This document shows positions 60,108-64,000 of a stretch of 64,000 nt of DNA, piece by piece (position 1 is the stretch's first letter; each line of letters opens with the position of its first letter). Source of the stretch: Pedobacter sp. ok626. Its GTDB lineage: Bacteria; Bacteroidota; Bacteroidia; Sphingobacteriales; Sphingobacteriaceae. The DNA lies in contig NZ_FNEX01000002.1 of assembly GCF_900100435.1 (NCBI RefSeq), positions 124,001 through 188,000 of the forward strand. Reading direction: 5' to 3'. A program made the translations under genes and the position numbers. The notes beneath the pieces were generated by a model, which had not been told where the DNA came from, searched no databases, and saw only the letters and a program-made list of their open reading frames with translations.

Positions 60108-61397
60108 TTAAGGAAGTTTAACACCTCTATATCGGGTAATGTCTACTACTGGTATGTTTGAACCATACTTTGCGTTGATCGCCGAAATAAAAGCATTAGC
60201 GGTTATTGCATAGCCCAGCGGAGTTAAGTGGATCCCATCCAATGAGAAAAGATTACCTTGAATAAATGCTCCACTAACTGGAATGCCGTTTACGGGTTTC
60301 CCCGCAGCATATTCATTTAACAATGTGTAACCATCCATAATGGCTAAACCTTTTGCGTTGGCTATGCTCTTAATGGTGTTGTTATAGGAGTTGATGTAAT
60401 CATTAACTGTAAGGACTTCGGCTTTGTCCAGCACATACTGAGTCGCCACAGGATTGCGAGGATCTAAACCGTAAGGTATACCCAAATTATTTGGTATACC
60501 CATTACACCAGCAGAACTTAATGTCAATGTAAACAGATCACCTGCGGTAGCAGCTCTAGGCGCACCTACACCAGGTTGAATGTAAATATCCTTTACGTTG
60601 GCTCCTGCAGGAGTAGCATTAATTGCCGCAAGTAATGTTTTTAAAGTAACGGTATTGAAGAATGCTGTTGAAGTTACTCCAGGAATAGTCCCTACTACAC
60701 CTTTAGCTCCTGTTGAAGTCAGTTTATCAATTACCGCATTGTACTCTGTAGCAAACACCCCCTTGTCTGTTGGTGGCGCACCCGCTCCTCCGGCAGTGGC
60801 ATAAGCTAAGATATCGTTATTACCCAACCAGTTGCTAAAAAACGTCCAGGGTTTAGATGTTGCAAACTCCAGATAAGTTGTTGGATTGGTCAAAAATTCT
60901 CCTGGGAGTAATCGCTCGTAAAGACCGTTAAAATCTGCATACTTAGGCAGTCTGGCGTGAATCAATTTAATATTTGGGACACCAAAGTTATTAATTTCCC
61001 CAGTATACTTAGTATACAACGTTACTCCATTCACTTGTCCACGAATGGCCAAATTAGATGTTTCCGGGACAATGGTAGGCACTCCATTAGTCAATGCCGT
61101 TAGTTTAAGATACCCCGTTCCGTTGGCTTTATCAGTAGGAAAGAAAGGTGTACTAAAGCTGCCGCCACCAACGGATTTCATCTGCTCTGCGATCATCCCG
61201 GGGAAAGAATTTTGTTGTCCTTCCAGAGATAAACCTCCATCTGCAAAGCCAGCAGTAAGTGAGTTTCCTAAAGCAATGTAGCGTGTAAAATCTGCCGTCC
61301 CCTTAGTTGGAGCTGGGACATCTATCGTCGGTTTACAGGCCGCCAATCCAAGAATGGCTATTGCCAATGCACTTTTATAAAAATATGTAGAGTTCAT
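60108..61397 (-). CDS. SGNH/GDSL-type hydrolase lipoprotein
   Basis: A 429-residue lipoprotein (lipobox LAAC, Cys21) of the SGNH esterase/lipase fold. Block I is GNSLTAG, with Asn in place of the Asp of GDSL, block III WLGNNDI, and block V LDGIHLTPLGYA with the catalytic Asp and His. It is encoded 18 bases after an OmpP1/FadL-type transporter gene on the same strand, a pairing that suggests hydrolysis of surface lipids whose fatty acids are taken up through FadL. Confidence 0.87.
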   Translation of the reverse strand: MNSTYFYKSALAIAILGLAACKPTIDVPAPTKGTADFTRYIALGNSLTAGFADGGLSLEGQQNSFPGMIAEQMKSVGGGSFSTPFFPTDKANGTGYLKLTALTNGVPTIVPETSNLAIRGQVNGVTLYTKYTGEINNFGVPNIKLIHARLPKYADFNGLYERLLPGEFLTNPTTYLEFATSKPWTFFSNWLGNNDILAYATAGGAGAPPTDKGVFATEYNAVIDKLTSTGAKGVVGTIPGVTSTAFFNTVTLKTLLAAINATPAGANVKDIYIQPGVGAPRAATAGDLFTLTLSSAGVMGIPNNLGIPYGLDPRNPVATQYVLDKAEVLTVNDYINSYNNTIKSIANAKGLAIMDGYTLLNEYAAGKPVNGIPVSGAFIQGNLFSLDGIHLTPLGYAITANAFISAINAKYGSNIPVVDITRYRGVKLP

Positions 61398-61415
61398 GAT
61401 GTTGCGATTTGAAAA

Positions 61416-62624
61416 TTAGAATTTATAAGATAATGCTACACCTGGGATATAGGCCACAGTTTTAAATGTGCCACTAAGCCCTGATTCGATATTCGTTTCG
61501 GTTCTTGATTTTACGTTCTCGTATAAGAATGAGAAATCAATGCCAAACCTTTCTGATGGTTTTAAACCAATACCTGCACTTAGCAGAATACGATTTGCAT
61601 CAGGAACTTCGGGCGTAACATAACCCGTACCAACAGGAGATAAAGCATAACCAGCGCCTGCTCTAAGTGTTAAGAAAGAAGAGGCTTGATTCTGAATACC
61701 TACTCTAAAAGTTGCTGCATCATGATAATTACGTGGCGATACTGTAGAAGTACCATTGTTATAATAAAAGGCCAGGTCTTTATAAGTATGCCACCATACC
61801 CAATTCACATCAAGTGCAATGGTCGTCTTTTCCGATGGATAAAAACCAAAACCAACAGTACTGGTAGCAGGTAAAGGCAAAGTTGCATTAAATGAAGCTG
61901 GCAACAATGGCTGTACAGAAGAAGGGACGTTAGCAAAGATCGCATCTCCGTTCTTTACTGTTGCTAATACCTGAGATCGGTGCGTAATACCTACTGACAC
62001 TCCGGAAATCGTTTTAATAAAGATACCGGCATTCCAACCAAAATCTTTTGAATTACCTTTGAGCTGCACGGTAGCCTGTTGCCCAGTATTATTGCTATAT
62101 GGAACTGCCCTTTGAAGATCTACCTTACCTAAAGCATACACCAAACCGGCACCAATACCAATTTGATCTGTAATCTTTAAACTCAATGTTGGTTGGATAT
62201 AAATTGCCTGTAAATCAAGAGAGGTTACCGTAAACTTTCCCGACCAGTCTTCATTCCAGTGCATTGCCCCACCAAATGGAGTATAAACTCCAATCCCGAA
62301 TCTCAAGCGATTTTCTGGTGAACCAAAAACGGCATAGGCCGCCGCAGGAGTAGGCACCTTACTTTTATTGTGTTCGGTAATCGAAGAGCCCGTTTGATTA
62401 AAGGCCGTTTTAAGCCAGATGCCATTTACGCCCGCTTGTACTCCATTGTTTTTAAGAAAGGAGACTGCGCCCGGATTAAAAAATACCGCGGCTTCATCTA
62501 AGGCGAGCCCAGCACCAGCGCCCCCCATTGCTGTTTGTTTTTGTCCCTGGAGATTAACCTGGAATGATTGTGAGAATCCCAATACAGGAATAGCCAGTAA
62601 AAAACTTAGTAAAATCTTTTTCAT
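61416..62624 (-). CDS. OmpP1/FadL family outer-membrane transporter
   Basis: A 402-residue beta-barrel for hydrophobic compounds such as long-chain fatty acids. Signal peptide ends at VLGFSQ (about 19). The N-terminal QTAMGGAGAGLALDEAAVFFNPG is the hatch signature of the family, and the alternating strands end with GVALSYKF. The ATG at 62624 is preferred over an upstream reading to 62699 because it gives a proper signal peptide. It heads the two-gene unit with the SGNH lipoprotein. Confidence 0.92.
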   Translation of the reverse strand: MKKILLSFLLAIPVLGFSQSFQVNLQGQKQTAMGGAGAGLALDEAAVFFNPGAVSFLKNNGVQAGVNGIWLKTAFNQTGSSITEHNKSKVPTPAAAYAVFGSPENRLRFGIGVYTPFGGAMHWNEDWSGKFTVTSLDLQAIYIQPTLSLKITDQIGIGAGLVYALGKVDLQRAVPYSNNTGQQATVQLKGNSKDFGWNAGIFIKTISGVSVGITHRSQVLATVKNGDAIFANVPSSVQPLLPASFNATLPLPATSTVGFGFYPSEKTTIALDVNWVWWHTYKDLAFYYNNGTSTVSPRNYHDAATFRVGIQNQASSFLTLRAGAGYALSPVGTGYVTPEVPDANRILLSAGIGLKPSERFGIDFSFLYENVKSRTETNIESGLSGTFKTVAYIPGVALSYKF

Positions 62625-62883
62625 TGATCTTAATTTAGGTAGATGATTGATTAGTTGTTTCGTTCTCAAAAGTTTTGCCCTTTTAGATATAACAAGCATT
62701 GATAAGTATAAGTTTTACTAATATATAACTATGCATGCATAATAAAAAACATTTTTCATTTAAAAGTCAAAACAGCATCACCTCTATTCAGGGAAACAAT
62801 AACATACGTACATTTGCTAACACTGTTATTTTTTCAACAAAAGAAGCAGTGATTTGATTAAAAAAAGATTTAACTATTAGAAT

Positions 62884-63516
62884 ATGAGCTTAATAGAAGC
62901 ATTAAACTGGCGTTATGCCACAAAAAAAATGAATGGTGAGAAAGTTTCTCAAGATAAAGTTGACCAGATTTTGGCTGCAGCCCGTCTTGCACCGACATCA
63001 TCTGGTTTACAGCCATTTAAAATCATTGTGGTAACCAATCCTGAATTAAAAGAAAAAATTAAAGCCGTAGCTTATGGCCAACAGCAAATTACCGATGCAT
63101 CACATGTTTTGATCTTTGCCGCTTGGGATAATTACACTGAAGAACGCATCAGATCTGTGTTCTCTTACACCAACAACGAAAGAGGCGTACCAGAGTCTGC
63201 AACAGCCGATTATGTAAACAACTTAATTGGAATATACACAAACAGAACGGCTGAAGAGAATTTTCATCATGCTGCAAAACAAGCTTACATCGGTTTCGGT
63301 GTAGCCCTGGCAGAAGCTGCACTCCTAAAAGTAGATGCTACTCCCATGGAAGGTTTTGAATCTGCAAAATTAGATGAGTTATTAGGTTTAAAAGCTCAAG
63401 GTTTACGCAGTACGACTATTCTGCCTCTTGGCTACAGAGACGAAGCTGGGGATTGGTTGGTAAACTTGAAAAAAGTTAGGACTCCTTTGGAGAACTTTGT
63501 AACTGAAATTAAGTAA
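62884..63516 (+). CDS. NAD(P)H-dependent nitroreductase family flavoprotein (NfsB-like)
   Basis: A 210-residue FMN oxidoreductase. RYATKKMNG and APTSSGLQPFKIIVV are the FMN-binding segments of the NfsB/dihydropteridine reductase group, and the C-terminal TTILPLGYRDEAGDWL matches the same branch. Homodimer with two FMN expected. The physiological substrate of such enzymes is usually unknown; quinones and nitroaromatics are reduced in vitro. Monocistronic with a strong terminator. Confidence 0.9.
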   Translation: MSLIEALNWRYATKKMNGEKVSQDKVDQILAAARLAPTSSGLQPFKIIVVTNPELKEKIKAVAYGQQQITDASHVLIFAAWDNYTEERIRSVFSYTNNERGVPESATADYVNNLIGIYTNRTAEENFHHAAKQAYIGFGVALAEAALLKVDATPMEGFESAKLDELLGLKAQGLRSTTILPLGYRDEAGDWLVNLKKVRTPLENFVTEIK

Positions 63517-63535
63517 AAAAACACAGTTTATAAGA

Positions 63536-63572
63536 AACCGTTTCATAATCCGTTTATGGAACGGTTTTTTTT
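63536..63572 (+). terminator. Intrinsic terminator of the nitroreductase gene
   Basis: AACCGTTTCATAA pairs with TTTATGGAACGGTT (one G-T pair), loop of 4, followed by eight T. It starts 19 bases after the stop. Confidence 0.9.
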
Positions 63573-63634
63573 ATTCTAATTTTCTTACCCCCTTTCAACT
63601 GTCAAAAAGTGTTAAAGATGCAAGCTTGTTAACC

Positions 63635-63655
63635 TATTCATTTATGAAATGAATA
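63635..63655. promoter_or_regulatory. Perfect 9-bp inverted repeat upstream of the last gene
   Basis: TATTCATTT and AAATGAATA flank ATG, forming a 21-base palindrome 34 bases before the start at 63690. The symmetry and position suit an operator, but AT-richness makes chance possible. Confidence 0.4.
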
Positions 63656-63689
63656 TATTAGCAATATTAATTGTATACAACCATTTTTG

Positions 63690-64000
63690 ATGAGATTTAT
63701 AAAATTTGCAATTGCCCTTATAATACTTTCGACTGCTCTGCAGCTTTCAGCTCTTGCGCAGCAGGACAGTGTCGTTTTAGACAACATTTTAAAAAAGACT
63801 AAAAAGGTAAACGACGAGCGCCCCGTAGAAAAGGTGTATCTCCATTTCGATAAACCATATTATAGCGTTGCAGACACGATGTGGTTTAAAGCCTATTTAA
63901 CAATGGAACAAAATCTTCCCTCACTGTTAAGTAAAATAGTATATGTAGATGTCATCAACAACAAAGATTCGCTGATACAAACTATAAAGCTTCCTGTAGT
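63690..64000 (+). CDS. MG2-like exported protein (TonB/carboxypeptidase-linked family), partial
   Basis: The first 103 residues of an exported protein cut by the window edge. The signal peptide ends near LSALAQ (residue 24). The following RPVEKVYLHFDKPYYSVADT segment, then MWFKAYLT, is the typical beginning of large Bacteroidota proteins with an alpha-2-macroglobulin MG2-like domain followed by a TonB-dependent receptor plug. The rest lies beyond 64000. The ATG at 63690 is the only start that includes the signal. Confidence 0.75.
   Translation, partial: MRFIKFAIALIILSTALQLSALAQQDSVVLDNILKKTKKVNDERPVEKVYLHFDKPYYSVADTMWFKAYLTMEQNLPSLLSKIVYVDVINNKDSLIQTIKLPV

Overview
The window looks like chromosomal DNA of a Sphingobacteriaceae bacterium (phylum Bacteroidota), most probably Pedobacter or a close relative. 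This rests on the gene families seen (SusC/SusD, FecI/FecR-type regulators, OstA-like protein, DUF4302, MG2-like exported proteins, bacillithiol enzymes), on repeated promoters of the Bacteroidota type (TTTG / TAnnTTTG, the -33/-7 elements), and on how rarely genes have a Shine-Dalgarno sequence. No tRNA, rRNA, CRISPR array or insertion sequence was recognised.

Layout. 1-6461: end of a TatD nuclease gene and two exported alpha-L-rhamnosidases (GH106, GH78). 6659-12791: a core block with an FKBP lipoprotein, a DHH phosphoesterase, ndk, a second FKBP, DUF721-recF and a membrane-anchored TPR protein. 12803-22690: an accessory block with a methyltransferase and a sigma / FecR / SusC / SusD / zinc metallopeptidase / DUF4302 locus. 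22883-31754: ribH, a 40-residue lipoprotein, a bacilliredoxin, OsmC, lipA, a sigma/anti-sigma pair, an N-terminally truncated NAD(P)HX dehydratase, uvrA and a flavin/2Fe-2S reductase. 31789-37873: a lytic transglycosylase, a 666-bp gap holding an 11-bp-period palindromic array, a pseudouridine synthase with a repetitive disordered N-terminus, a lactonase and bshA. 37935-49186: tilS, an OstA-like protein, rdgB with a HolD-like partner, SurA-type chaperones, a MoxR ATPase, a GDPD-like protein that has lost its metal ligands, and cysS. 49205-53786: EEP family protein, two rhomboids and mutL. 53919-64000: serine hydrolase, an S24-type repressor divergent from a four-repeat protein of unknown function, 2OG oxygenase, MsrA, PhhB, an SGNH/FadL pair, a nitroreductase and the start of an MG2-like exported protein.

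Functional links. The FecI/FecR/SusCD locus looks like a self-regulated outer-membrane uptake system with its own surface protease. BshA and the YtxJ-type bacilliredoxin point to bacillithiol redox chemistry, next to OsmC and exported MsrA. Two SurA-like proteins, two FKBPs and the OstA-like protein serve envelope biogenesis. FadL and the SGNH lipoprotein probably act together on lipids.

The most unusual items are: the 190-bp array of 11-bp units around 33.1 kb; the repressor, palindromic operator and four-repeat gene at 55.8-57.7 kb; the GDPD-like pseudoenzyme at 46 kb; a recurring arrangement in which a TAnnTTTG element sits 4-5 bases before the start codon, implying leaderless mRNAs; and several domain-deleted proteins (dehydratase without epimerase, SurA module without parvulin domains, GH3 C-domain/beta-lactamase without GH3 barrel).
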